This document shows, piece after piece, positions 56,836-64,000 of a stretch of DNA of 64,000 nucleotides. The position numbers were made by a program, and so were the translations under genes. This stretch comes from DASPKT01 sp035626475. GTDB lineage: Bacteria; Pseudomonadota; Alphaproteobacteria; Azospirillales; Azospirillaceae. The stretch covers positions 7,284 through 71,283 of the forward strand of contig DASPNP010000057.1 of NCBI GenBank assembly GCA_035626475.1, written 5' to 3'. Each line of letters begins with the position of its first letter. The first letter of the stretch is position 1. The notes under the pieces were generated by a model. The model was not told where the DNA came from. It worked only from the letters and a program-made list of their open reading frames with translations, and did no database searches.

Positions 56836-56993
56836 CGTCATCCCGGCGCAAGCCGGGACCCAGGGGTTGCAGCCATGGGCGGCCGATGAAGCATGCCCAT
56901 TCACTGCTCAAAAGAGCGGAACGACTGGTGGGCGCGCTGCATCGGGCGCATCCCACTGCAACCCCTGGATCCCGGCCTTCGCCGGGATGACGG
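56836..56993. repeat. REP-like inverted repeat (GTCATCCCGGCGAAGGCCGGGA family, partial motif GTCATCCCGG)
   Basis: Left arm 56837-56870 (GTCATCCCGGCGCAAGCCGG...), inverted right arm 56957-56993. Same family as the outer arms at 18133 and 18345. Fills most of the 321-bp gap between GH36(b) and the SDR gene. Confidence 0.85.
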
Positions 56994-57053
56994 GCAGTGG
57001 GGAAACCGCTCTCGCACCATTGTCCGACGGACTCTAGGCGACGAGAAGCGAAG

Positions 57054-57080
57054 AGGGGCGCCGCGGCTGGTGGCGCCCCT
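57054..57080. terminator. Hairpin after the VOC/SDR operon
   Basis: AGGGGCGCC and GGCGCCCCT pair over nine bases around a 9-nt loop, eight bases past the SDR stop on the minus strand. Followed by CTTCGCTTCTC, a weak pyrimidine tract. Confidence 0.6.
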
Positions 57081-57087
57081 GTCCACG

Positions 57088-57852
57088 TCAGAAGTTCGCG
57101 GACTTCAGCGCGCCGCCGTCGATGCGGAGGTTGGCGCCGGTGATGTAGGCGGCGGCGGGGCTCGCCAGGAAGGCGACGGCGTTGGCGATCTCCTCGGGTG
57201 CCGCCAGCCGGCCCATGGCGGGCAGGCGCTGGGCTGAGGCGAAGAGGGCGGGGTTCTTGTCGCGCACCATGGCCCAGAAGCCGCCCTCGAACAGCACCGG
57301 CCCCGGCGACACGGCGTTGACCCGCACGCCGGCGGCGGCGTTGCGGTTGGCGAGCTGGCCGCAATGGTTGATCAGCGCCGCCTTCATGGTGCCGTAGGCC
57401 TCCTCGCCCGGCGGCAGCTGGGTCAGCACCGACGCGATGGAGGCGACGACCACGATCGATCCCTTGCTGTCCCGCAGCGCCGGCATGGCCAGGTCGATGG
57501 TGCGGACATGCTGCAGGAAGTCCGCCTCGAACGTGTCGCGGTAGAGATCCTCGCCCTTGGTGTGGATGCGGGTGGAGACGTTGCTGACCAGCACGTCCAG
57601 CCCGCCCAGCGCCTCGGTCATGCGCGCCATGGCGGCCTTGAAGGCGTCGGCGTCGCGGATGTCGACCGCCTCGCCGTGCGCCGCCACGCCCTTGGCCCGC
57701 AGCCGCTCCACCGCCTGCGCCACCCCGTCGGCGCCGCGCGCGCAGATGGCGACGGACGCGCCCTCCCCCGCCAGCGTCTCCGCGATGGAAAGCCCGATGC
57801 CCCGGCTGGCGCCGGTCACGATGGCGCGCTTGCCCTTCAGCCCCAGATCCAT
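57088..57852 (-). CDS. Short-chain dehydrogenase (SDR 1 of TetR regulon)
   Basis: 254-aa classical SDR. VTGASRGIGLS cofactor motif, VSNVS in place of the usual NNAG, Ser in VVASIASV and YGTMK. Ends with RIDGGALKSANF, a normal SDR C-terminus. 61 bp after SDR 2; that gap carries a short tandem duplication (CCCATTCAGTCCGC / CCCGTTCAGTCCGC) around the SDR 2 stop. Candidate sugar (galactose) 1-dehydrogenase or hydroxysteroid-type dehydrogenase. Confidence 0.88.
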   Translation of the reverse strand: MDLGLKGKRAIVTGASRGIGLSIAETLAGEGASVAICARGADGVAQAVERLRAKGVAAHGEAVDIRDADAFKAAMARMTEALGGLDVLVSNVSTRIHTKGEDLYRDTFEADFLQHVRTIDLAMPALRDSKGSIVVVASIASVLTQLPPGEEAYGTMKAALINHCGQLANRNAAAGVRVNAVSPGPVLFEGGFWAMVRDKNPALFASAQRLPAMGRLAAPEEIANAVAFLASPAAAYITGANLRIDGGALKSANF

Positions 57853-57913
57853 GTCCCGTTCCTCATAGTTGGATGATCGGCCGTCTTGGTCGGCCCCATT
57901 CAGTCCGCCCCGT

Positions 57914-58705
57914 TCAGTCCGCCGTGTCGCCGCCGTCCACCGGCACCGCGGCGCCGGTCATGAAGGAGGCCTCGCGGCTCGCCAGGAAGGCGACGGCGGC
58001 GGCGATCTCGTGCGGCTCGGCATAGCGCCCCAGCGGCACGCCCTGGATGAAGCCGCGGCGGAAGGCGTCGAGGTCGTCGGCCCCGTGCTTGCGCTCCAGG
58101 GTGAAGACCATGTCGGTGGCGGTCGGCGACGGGCAGACGGCGTTGACCCGGATGTTGTGCGCCGCGAGCTCCATGGCCGCGCTCTTGGTCATGCCGATGA
58201 CGGCGTGCTTGCTGGCGGTGTAGGCGATGATGTTGCGCCCGCCGCCCAAGCCGGAGATGGAGGAGATGTTCACGATCGCCCCGCCCCGCTCCTTCATGGC
58301 GGGCGCCACCAGCTTCATGCCCAGGAACACGCTGCGCGCGTTCACCGCCATGACCCGGTCGAAGGCGTCCACCGGATAGTCCAGCAGCGGCCGGATGGCG
58401 CCGGAGATGCCGGCATTGTTGACCAGTATGTCGATGCGGCCGAAGGCGGCGGTCGCGGCGGCCACCGCCCGCTCCCAGGTCTCAGGGTTCGAGACGTCGC
58501 CGGTGCTGGCGACGCAGCGCCGCCCCAGCGCCTCCACCGCCGCGCGGCACTCGTCCAGCGCCGCCTCGTCCAGGTCGATGGCGAGGATGTCGGCGCCGTC
58601 GCGGGCGAGCCGCTCCACCACCGCCAGGCCGATGCCCCGGGCGGCGCCGGTGACGACCGCCACCTGTCCTGCGAAAGCGCCCTGGTTGGGCGTGCCGTTT
58701 GTCAT
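57914..58705 (-). CDS. Short-chain dehydrogenase (SDR 2 of TetR regulon)
   Basis: 263-aa classical SDR with VTGAARGIGLAV, NNAGISG, Ser in VNISSISGLGG and YTASK. Asp at the end of the second strand (LAIDLDEAAL) predicts NAD over NADP. Start overlaps the VOC gene stop by 4 bp. Substrate not evident. Confidence 0.9.
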   Translation of the reverse strand: MTNGTPNQGAFAGQVAVVTGAARGIGLAVVERLARDGADILAIDLDEAALDECRAAVEALGRRCVASTGDVSNPETWERAVAAATAAFGRIDILVNNAGISGAIRPLLDYPVDAFDRVMAVNARSVFLGMKLVAPAMKERGGAIVNISSISGLGGGRNIIAYTASKHAVIGMTKSAAMELAAHNIRVNAVCPSPTATDMVFTLERKHGADDLDAFRRGFIQGVPLGRYAEPHEIAAAVAFLASREASFMTGAAVPVDGGDTAD

Positions 58706-59646
58706 TGCGCGGGCCTCCTGGGGCGGCGTTCGGCGATCCGGGCCACCAGAAACGGGTCGGGAAGCGTCGAGAGGGAGTGCGGGCCTGAAGGCGCCGTCTC
58801 GACGAACTTGATGAGGTTGCCGTCCGGGTCGCGGGCCAGCGCCGCGGGCAGGTCCGACGTCACCGGTCCCAGCACCTGACCGCCCAACGCCTCCACGGCG
58901 CGGCAGGCCTCCTCGAGTGAGGGCACCTCGACGCCGAGATGGGCGTAGCCGGGAAGCCGGTCCTCGTCGGCGGCGCGCGGGCCGGTCGCCGGCTGCAGAT
59001 ACTGCCAGATCTCCAGCAGCAGGCTGTCCAGCGGGATCCAGGCCGGCCGGACGCGCACGCCCTCCAGGCCCGATATCTCGTCGAACTTGGGATGGGGGCC
59101 CAGCGGCTTGCCGGGCGCGGCGGGGGCGCCCAGCAGCGCGCCGTAGAAGGCGGTGGACCGCTCGATGTCGGGCGTGGCGATGGCGATGTGGGCGGCCCAG
59201 GTCGCCTCGTGCGGCTCCGCGTAGGGCACGCTCTCCATCTCGAAGACGTTGCCCTCGGGGTCGCGGCCGTAGATATAGAGATGGCCCGTGCCGAGATCGA
59301 CCAGCGGCCCGTGGAACCGCGCACCGGCCGCCAGCGCCGTCGCGTGCAGCCGGTCGGCGTCGGGGCCCTGCAGGCAGTAGTGGGTGATTCCCGCCTCGTT
59401 CACCGGCCGGTCCCCGCCGCGCGGCGCGACGTCGGCCGGGCAGCGTTCCAGCTCCACGAACAGGTTGCGCCCGCGCAGCAGCCGCTCGCCGCCGAAGGGC
59501 GACGGGCCGGCGACCGGCGCGAACCCCGCCACCACCTGCAGGAAGGCCGCCATGGCGTCGGGATCGCGGACGCGCAGGCCGACATGGTGCAGCCGCCGGA
59601 GGGGACCGGCGGGCGGCGCACTTCGCATCTCGGCGGGATCGGACAT
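58702..59646 (-). CDS. Two-domain VOC protein (extradiol dioxygenase-like)
   Basis: 314-aa protein with two vicinal-oxygen-chelate modules. Potential metal ligands: His in RRLHHVGLRV, His in GITHYCLQG, Glu in DPEGNVFEME; and in module 2 AAHIAIATP, YAHLGVEVP, DPDGNLIKFVE. Both halves keep ligands, whereas type I extradiol dioxygenases keep only the C-terminal set, so a dioxygenase call is not secure. ATG at 59646; a GTG at 59655 is possible. First gene behind operators C and D. Confidence 0.8.
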   Translation of the reverse strand: MSDPAEMRSAPPAGPLRRLHHVGLRVRDPDAMAAFLQVVAGFAPVAGPSPFGGERLLRGRNLFVELERCPADVAPRGGDRPVNEAGITHYCLQGPDADRLHATALAAGARFHGPLVDLGTGHLYIYGRDPEGNVFEMESVPYAEPHEATWAAHIAIATPDIERSTAFYGALLGAPAAPGKPLGPHPKFDEISGLEGVRVRPAWIPLDSLLLEIWQYLQPATGPRAADEDRLPGYAHLGVEVPSLEEACRAVEALGGQVLGPVTSDLPAALARDPDGNLIKFVETAPSGPHSLSTLPDPFLVARIAERRPRRPAQ

Positions 59647-59699
59647 GACCGGCACAGCCCCAGAGGACGGCGGGGGTCGGCCGGCATGGCCGCGCTCCC

Positions 59700-59723
59700 C
59701 TTATTGTACTTACCGTCAGTAAC
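59700..59723. promoter_or_regulatory. TetR-type operator C
   Basis: Reads CTTATTG, TACTTACCGT, CAGTAAC. Overlaps by two bases the -10 of the VOC operon promoter, exactly as operator A does for TonB receptor 3. Confidence 0.8.
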
Positions 59724-59751
59724 GTTAGGGGCCGGCGAACGGGGCTGTCAA
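59722..59751 (-). promoter_or_regulatory. Promoter of the VOC/SDR operon
   Basis: TTGACA (59751-59746), 18-nt spacer starting GCCCCGTTCG, TAACGT (59727-59722). Flanked by operators D and C with the same offsets as the receptor 3 promoter. It lies downstream of the tetR stop codon, so the VOC operon need not depend on tetR read-through. Confidence 0.65.
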
Positions 59752-59753
59752 GG

Positions 59754-59777
59754 CTTGTTGTACAATCCGTCAGTAAT
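59754..59777. promoter_or_regulatory. TetR-type operator D
   Basis: Reads CTTGTTG, TACAATCCGT, CAGTAAT; exactly 54 bp from operator C and 3 bp upstream of the -35. Lies between the tetR stop (59783) and the VOC promoter. Confidence 0.75.
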
Positions 59778-59782
59778 AGCGC

Positions 59783-60430
59783 TTAAGCGACGGCGGGACG
59801 GCCGCCCTCGGCGTCGGGCTCGGCATAGACCTGGGACAAAGCGCGCAGGCCGGCGGTCAGCAGGCGGACGCAGAGGTCCTCCGCCAGGTCCAGGTCGAAA
59901 TTCTCCTCCGACACCAGCTTGCCCGCCCGGTCGGTCACCGCCATCAGCAGGTGCGTGGTGGCGATGGCGATGTCCAGCGGCAGCCGGAACTCCTTGCGCA
60001 CCTGCTTCACGAAGTAGCGGATCGTCTGCTCCTGCTCGACCCGGTTGCTCTCCTGGATGAGCCGGACCACGGAGGGGTCGCTGAACAGGGCCTGCAGCAG
60101 CGCCCCGTGCGCCTTGATGTGCTGCAGGTAGAGCCGGGTGGTGAAGCGGATGAGGTCGTCGAAATTGTCGACCCGCAGGATCTGCTCCAGGCCGCGCGCC
60201 CGCAGCTCCTCGAACTCGCGGTTCAGCAGCGCCGCCAGCAGATCGTCGCGGCTGGGGAAGTAGTTGTAGACCAGCGCCTTGCTGATGCCGGCCTCGCGCC
60301 CGAGCCGCTCCATCGAGACGGCCGTGAGCCCCTCCTCGATGATCAGCCGCGCCGCGTCGTTCAGAATCTGGTTCTGGCGCGCCTCCGGCGTCAGTCGCCG
60401 GCGGCGGGGCTTCGTCGGGGTATCCACCAT
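59783..60430 (-). CDS. TetR-family transcriptional regulator
   Basis: 215-aa repressor. Helix-turn-helix at about residues 37-60: AVSMERLGREAGISKALVYNYF, cut here to REAGISKALVYNYF, then the variable ligand-binding helices. ATG at 60430 with AAGGAG upstream. Immediately upstream of operators C and D and the only TetR gene in the window, so the natural candidate to bind all six sites. The ligand may be an acyl-CoA, as for many TetR regulators of beta-oxidation. No operator copy precedes tetR itself. Confidence 0.93.
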   Translation of the reverse strand: MVDTPTKPRRRRLTPEARQNQILNDAARLIIEEGLTAVSMERLGREAGISKALVYNYFPSRDDLLAALLNREFEELRARGLEQILRVDNFDDLIRFTTRLYLQHIKAHGALLQALFSDPSVVRLIQESNRVEQEQTIRYFVKQVRKEFRLPLDIAIATTHLLMAVTDRAGKLVSEENFDLDLAEDLCVRLLTAGLRALSQVYAEPDAEGGRPAVA

Positions 60431-60665
60431 GCTCCTTCACCCTGTCCGTCCCGGCATTAACGGTAACCGGGCGCCGGATGGCAAGGCCGATGCGGCGCAA
60501 CGGCCATGTAAGCGACGTCACGCCCCGTCGCCTCCCGATCACGGCCCTGTCCCCGCATTATGGAAACAACTTGTCGCGCCCACGGGCGGCCTCTCCGCTG
60601 GACGGATCGCCCGAACGGATGTGATTATCCCTTTCGGGTATAGAACTATTCCACGGGGGCCGCGG

Positions 60666-62324
60666 GTGCGGGGTCCAGTTCCGGCGGCGATCGCGACCAT
60701 CATTGCCTGCGCCGCGCCGGTGGCGGCGCAGCAGCTGCCGTCCAGCGCCGATCCCAGCCGGGTGGAGCAGCGGCTGCAGCCGCCGCGCGCCCCCGAGGCG
60801 CTGCCCGACGTGGCGGTGCCGGCGCCCGACCTGGCGCCGCCGCCGGAGCGCGCGGCCGAGATCCGGATCGGGCTGCGCGAGGTGGTGCTGGAGGGCGCCA
60901 CGATCTACGACAAGGCCGGGATGGAGCCGTTGTGGCGCGACCTGCTGCGCGAGGACGCCACGCTGGCCGACGCCTACGCGCTGCGCGACCGGCTGGCCGC
61001 CCGCTACCGCGCCGACGGCTATGTGCTGGCCCAGGTGGTCATTCCGCCCCAGTACATCCGCCAGGGCGTCGTCACGCTGCGCGTGTCGGAGGGCCATGTC
61101 GACGAGGTGAAGCTGGAGGGCGCCGAGGGTGCCCTGGCCGAGCGGCTGGGGGCCCTGTTCGCGCCCGTCGCCGCCGAGCGGCCGCTGCGGCTGGCGACGC
61201 TGGAGCGCGCGGTGCTGCTGGCGGACGAGCTGGGCGGCGTCGCCGTGCGCACCATCCTGCGGCCCGGGACAGAGACCGGCGCCTCGCAGCTGCTGGTGCT
61301 GGCGGAGCCGACCGGCATCGACTGGGCGCTCGCCGCCGACAACCGCGGCACATCAGCCATAGGCCGGGTGCAGATGGACGCCAGCCTCGTGGCCGGGAAC
61401 CTGTTCGGCGATTTGGGCGAGACCTCGCTGCGCACCGTGCTGACGCCGCAGGTGGAGGAGCTGCGCTATCTCGAGGCGGCACACCGGACCCCCCTGCCCG
61501 GCGGCTCGGCCCTGGTGCTGGAAGGCCGACGCACCTGGTCGGAGCCGGGCGACGCGGTGCGCGACTTCGGCATCGACAGCGACAATCTCACCGTCCGCAC
61601 CGCGCTGGTGCACCCGCTGCTGCGGACCCGGGCCGAGAGCCTGCTGGCCGAGCTGACGGGCACGCTCCGCGACGGCGACACGCGCAGCCTGGGGACCGAT
61701 CTCTCCAGCGACCGGGTGCGCTACCTGACCGCGACGCTGAGCTGGGACCTGGCCGACCGCTGGGGCGGGCGCAGCGTCGCCGCGCTCGCGGCATCCCGGG
61801 GGTTCGAGGCGCTGGGCGCCAGCGAGCGCGGCGGCGCCGACCTCAGCCGCGCCGGCGGCCGGCCGGACTTCACCCGGCTGGTGCTGACGGCCGAGCGGCG
61901 GCAGGAGATCTGGGGCCCGGTGGCGCTGCTGGCCGGCGTCTCGGCGCAATGGGCGCCGCACCAGCTGCTGTCAGCGGAGGAGTTCGGCGTCGGCGGCGCC
62001 CAGTACGGCCGCGCCTATGACGCGTCGGAGATCACCGGCGACAAGGGCTTCGCCGCGCGGGTGGAGCTGCAGGTCTCGCCCGGCCCGCCGCCGGCGCTGG
62101 ATCTGCTGCAGTTCTACGCCTCGCTGGATGGCGGCCGGGTCTACAACTACGAGACCGGCGACCGCGGCGGCGTCGCGGCGCTGCTGTCGGCCGCCGTCGG
62201 GCTGCGCCTGGCCAAGGGCGGCTTCTACCTGGACCTGCAGATGGCCAAGCCGCTGAACCGCGACGCCGCCGCCACCGGCGGCCGCAAGACCCGCCCCTTC
62301 GTAAGCATCTCCTACCGACCCTAG
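60666..62324 (+). CDS. TpsB outer-membrane secretion transporter (ShlB/FhaC type)
   Basis: 552-aa two-partner secretion pore, part of the Omp85 superfamily. GTG start at 60666 opens a signal peptide (MRGPVPAAIATIIACAAPVAAQ); a GTG at 60621 is possible. POTRA region: VVLEGATIYDKAGMEPLW and VLAQVVIPPQYIRQGVVTLRV; barrel after about residue 220, ending PFVSISYRP. A TATAGA at 60639-60644 is a possible -10. Encoded 27 bp before the TpsA partner. Confidence 0.88.
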   Translation: MRGPVPAAIATIIACAAPVAAQQLPSSADPSRVEQRLQPPRAPEALPDVAVPAPDLAPPPERAAEIRIGLREVVLEGATIYDKAGMEPLWRDLLREDATLADAYALRDRLAARYRADGYVLAQVVIPPQYIRQGVVTLRVSEGHVDEVKLEGAEGALAERLGALFAPVAAERPLRLATLERAVLLADELGGVAVRTILRPGTETGASQLLVLAEPTGIDWALAADNRGTSAIGRVQMDASLVAGNLFGDLGETSLRTVLTPQVEELRYLEAAHRTPLPGGSALVLEGRRTWSEPGDAVRDFGIDSDNLTVRTALVHPLLRTRAESLLAELTGTLRDGDTRSLGTDLSSDRVRYLTATLSWDLADRWGGRSVAALAASRGFEALGASERGGADLSRAGGRPDFTRLVLTAERRQEIWGPVALLAGVSAQWAPHQLLSAEEFGVGGAQYGRAYDASEITGDKGFAARVELQVSPGPPPALDLLQFYASLDGGRVYNYETGDRGGVAALLSAAVGLRLAKGGFYLDLQMAKPLNRDAAATGGRKTRPFVSISYRP

Positions 62325-62351
62325 CCAGTACCGCCCGGGAGGGCGCCCGCC

Positions 62352-64000
62352 ATGACCAGCCGCACCCGCATCCCCGCCCGCGCCGCAGCATTGGCCGCGC
62401 TGCTGCTGTCGGGCACGGCGCTCGCCAACCCGGAGGGCGGCGAGGTCGTGGCCGGCCGCGCCGTGATCGACCGCGCCGGGCCTTCGACGCTGACGGTGAC
62501 CCAGGGCAGCGACCGGGCGGTGATCGACTGGCGCGGCTTCTCCATCGCGCCCGGCGAGACCACCCGCTTCGTGCAGCCCGGCGCCGGGTCCGTGGTGTTG
62601 AACCGCGTGCGCGGCGACCAGGCCAGCCTGATCGAGGGCACGCTGGAGGCCAACGGCAGGGTCTGGCTGGTGAACCCGAACGGCGTGTTCGTCGGCGCCG
62701 GCGCCCGCATCGACGTGGCCGGGCTGCTGGCCTCGCGCCGGGGCATCGACCTCGCCGCCTTCATGGCCGGCCGCGACCTGCCGGGCGAGGTGGTCATCAC
62801 CCCAGGCCAGGGGCTGACGCTGGAACAGGCCGGCCTCGCCGGGCTGGTGGCGCCGGGGACGGCCGGCGGCAGCGACGTCACCGCCCGGGTCGGCCGCGCC
62901 ACGGTGGGCGGCGAAGGGCTGCTGACCCTGGATCTCCATGGCGACCGCCGCATCAACCTCGCCGTCGGCGGCGCCCCGGCCGGCGCCGAGCCCGGCCTCG
63001 AGGATGCCGGCGCCGTGCGCATTGATGCGGTGGAGGCCCGCCGGGCGGTGGAGGGCGTGGTCAACCGCGTCGGGCTGGTGGAGGCCGACCGCGCCGAGCC
63101 CGCCCCGGGCGGGGTTATGCTGACCAGCGGCAAGACGCCGACCGGCGCCGGCGCGCCCACGGCGACGATAGCCGCCAACGACCCGCCGCCCCCGCCGCCG
63201 CCCACCACCCAGCCGACGACCACCACCACGACCACCACGACGCCTCCGCCCCCGCCGCCCCCGACGGAGCCCCCGCCGCCGACTTCGCCAACGTCCCCGA
63301 CCCAGCCGCCGCCGACGCAGCCGAGCCCGACCCAGCCGACGACCGAGCCGCCGCCGCCCACCTCGCCGCCGCCGACCTCGCCGACGAGCCCGACCCAGCC
63401 TGCGCCGACGCAGCCGGCTCCCACGCAACCGGCACCCACTCAGCCGACGCCGACACAGCCGGCACCCACTCAGCCTGGACCCCAGCCGACGGAACCGGCA
63501 CCGACGCAGCCTCCGCCGACGCAGCCCACCCAGCCGGCACCGACGCAGCCTGCTCCCACGCAGCCGACGCAGCCTGCGCCGACGCAACCGGCTCCGACCC
63601 AACCGGCACCGACGCAGCCTCCGCCGACGCAGCCCACCCAGCCCGCGCCTACCCAGCCGGGAACGGGCCCGATGCCGGTGAAGGAGGAGGAGAAGCCCAC
63701 CCCTCCGCCGCCGCAGGAGCAGCCGCAGGTGCGCCAGGCGCTGCAGACGGTGAACGCCGTGCAGCAGGCTCCGCCGCCGGCGCCCACCGGCACGACCGCG
63801 ACGACCACCGCCGTGCGCCTCTCCGCGCCGACGGTGCAGGCGCCGCCGCCGCAGCCCGCCATCACCATCCAGCCGCCTCCGCCGACCTCGCCCCCGCCGC
63901 CGACGGCCTCGGCCGCCGTGGCGCCGCCGCCGCCCACCGGGACGCAGCCGCTGCAGCAGCCCCCGCCGCAGCCGGCGGGCCAGCTGCCGCCGCCGCCGAC
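62352..64000 (+). CDS. TpsA exoprotein: TPS secretion domain followed by long Pro/Thr repeat, C-terminus outside window
   Basis: About 549 residues are visible. Signal peptide to about residue 25, then a filamentous-hemagglutinin-type TPS domain: TLTVTQGSDRAVIDWRGFSI, SVVLNRVRG, and the NPNGVFVG hallmark near residue 115. From about residue 280 it changes to low-complexity PPPPPPPTTQP, a TTTTTTTTT run and many PAPTQP/PTQP repeats (63187 onward), with a short charged break (GPMPVKEEEKPTPPP). RBS GGGAGGG. Surface or secreted adhesin-like protein; the usual beta-helix repeats are not seen. Confidence 0.87.
   Translation, partial: MTSRTRIPARAAALAALLLSGTALANPEGGEVVAGRAVIDRAGPSTLTVTQGSDRAVIDWRGFSIAPGETTRFVQPGAGSVVLNRVRGDQASLIEGTLEANGRVWLVNPNGVFVGAGARIDVAGLLASRRGIDLAAFMAGRDLPGEVVITPGQGLTLEQAGLAGLVAPGTAGGSDVTARVGRATVGGEGLLTLDLHGDRRINLAVGGAPAGAEPGLEDAGAVRIDAVEARRAVEGVVNRVGLVEADRAEPAPGGVMLTSGKTPTGAGAPTATIAANDPPPPPPPTTQPTTTTTTTTTPPPPPPPTEPPPPTSPTSPTQPPPTQPSPTQPTTEPPPPTSPPPTSPTSPTQPAPTQPAPTQPAPTQPTPTQPAPTQPGPQPTEPAPTQPPPTQPTQPAPTQPAPTQPTQPAPTQPAPTQPAPTQPPPTQPTQPAPTQPGTGPMPVKEEEKPTPPPPQEQPQVRQALQTVNAVQQAPPPAPTGTTATTTAVRLSAPTVQAPPPQPAITIQPPPPTSPPPPTASAAVAPPPPTGTQPLQQPPPQPAGQLPPPP
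63187..63990 (+). repeat. Degenerate CCGACGCAGCC-type tandem repeat encoding PTQP units
   Basis: Nine- to eighteen-base units such as CCGACGCAGCCT and CCGGCACCCACTCAG recur, most densely 63290-63660, encoding P-T-Q-P-A-P. Codon usage varies between units, so it is not a recent perfect expansion. Repeat-number variation between strains is likely. Confidence 0.85.

Noticed and set aside
58702..59646. Naming the VOC gene as bphC or another ring-cleavage gene
   Set aside because: The metal-site pattern in both halves does not match type I extradiol dioxygenases closely enough.
61971..63602. Minus-strand frames of Gly/Arg/Val repeats opposite TpsA
   Set aside because: Mirror of the Pro/Thr repeat; no start signal, pure low complexity.
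63187..63990. CRISPR-like array
   Set aside because: Units are short, in-frame and without unique spacers; they encode a PTQP repeat.

Overview
The window is very GC-rich, densely coded DNA from a Gram-negative bacterium. Three TonB-dependent receptors, the style of the regulators and transporters, and REP-like inverted repeats with GTCATCCCGG and CTTCGACAGGCTCAG cores suggest an alphaproteobacterium (Rhodospirillales, Caulobacterales or Sphingomonadales type). The genus cannot be read from the sequence. Nothing here is core housekeeping: it is a catabolic and accessory region with no tRNA, rRNA, IS element, prophage or CRISPR array that I can see.

Region 1 (1-9831): an uptake operon on the minus strand, TonB receptor > periplasmic binding protein > two Dpp/Opp-type permeases > fused double ATPase > GMC oxidoreductase (cut by the window edge), with a divergent MarR regulator.

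Region 2 (10292-34676): a sugar and small-molecule catabolic region that appears to be governed by one LacI-type regulator (25409-26458). Five copies of a 16-bp palindromic operator with a central CG lie before an MFS transporter, the bicupin/serine dehydratase/SnoaL/amidohydrolase operon, a TonB receptor, a GH32 fructosidase, and the divergent histidinol-dehydrogenase-like and SDR/SnoaL/MFS/GH36/GH13 operons. The same operon set holds a MetE-like single-domain protein and an HpcH-type aldolase. The substrate is unknown.

Region 3 (34708-60430): a second system that appears to be governed by a TetR regulator (59783-60430). Six copies of a 24-bp operator sit before a TonB receptor plus two acyl-CoA dehydrogenases, an acyl-CoA ligase, a GPH symporter operon, the SMP-30/GH42 and hydrolase/GH36 operons, and a VOC/SDR operon. 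One complete beta-oxidation turn (ligase, dehydrogenases, MaoC-like hydratase, hydroxyacyl-CoA dehydrogenase, thiolase) is interleaved with alpha- and beta-galactosidases, a sugar lactonase and 2-keto-3-deoxy-galactonate kinase/aldolase. I infer a locus that strips galactose from an acyl- or alkyl-bearing galactoside (galactolipid, saponin or terpenoid glycoside) and degrades both halves.

Region 4 (60666-64000): a two-partner secretion pair, TpsB plus a TpsA whose secretion domain runs straight into a long Pro/Thr-rich repeat; it is cut by the window end.
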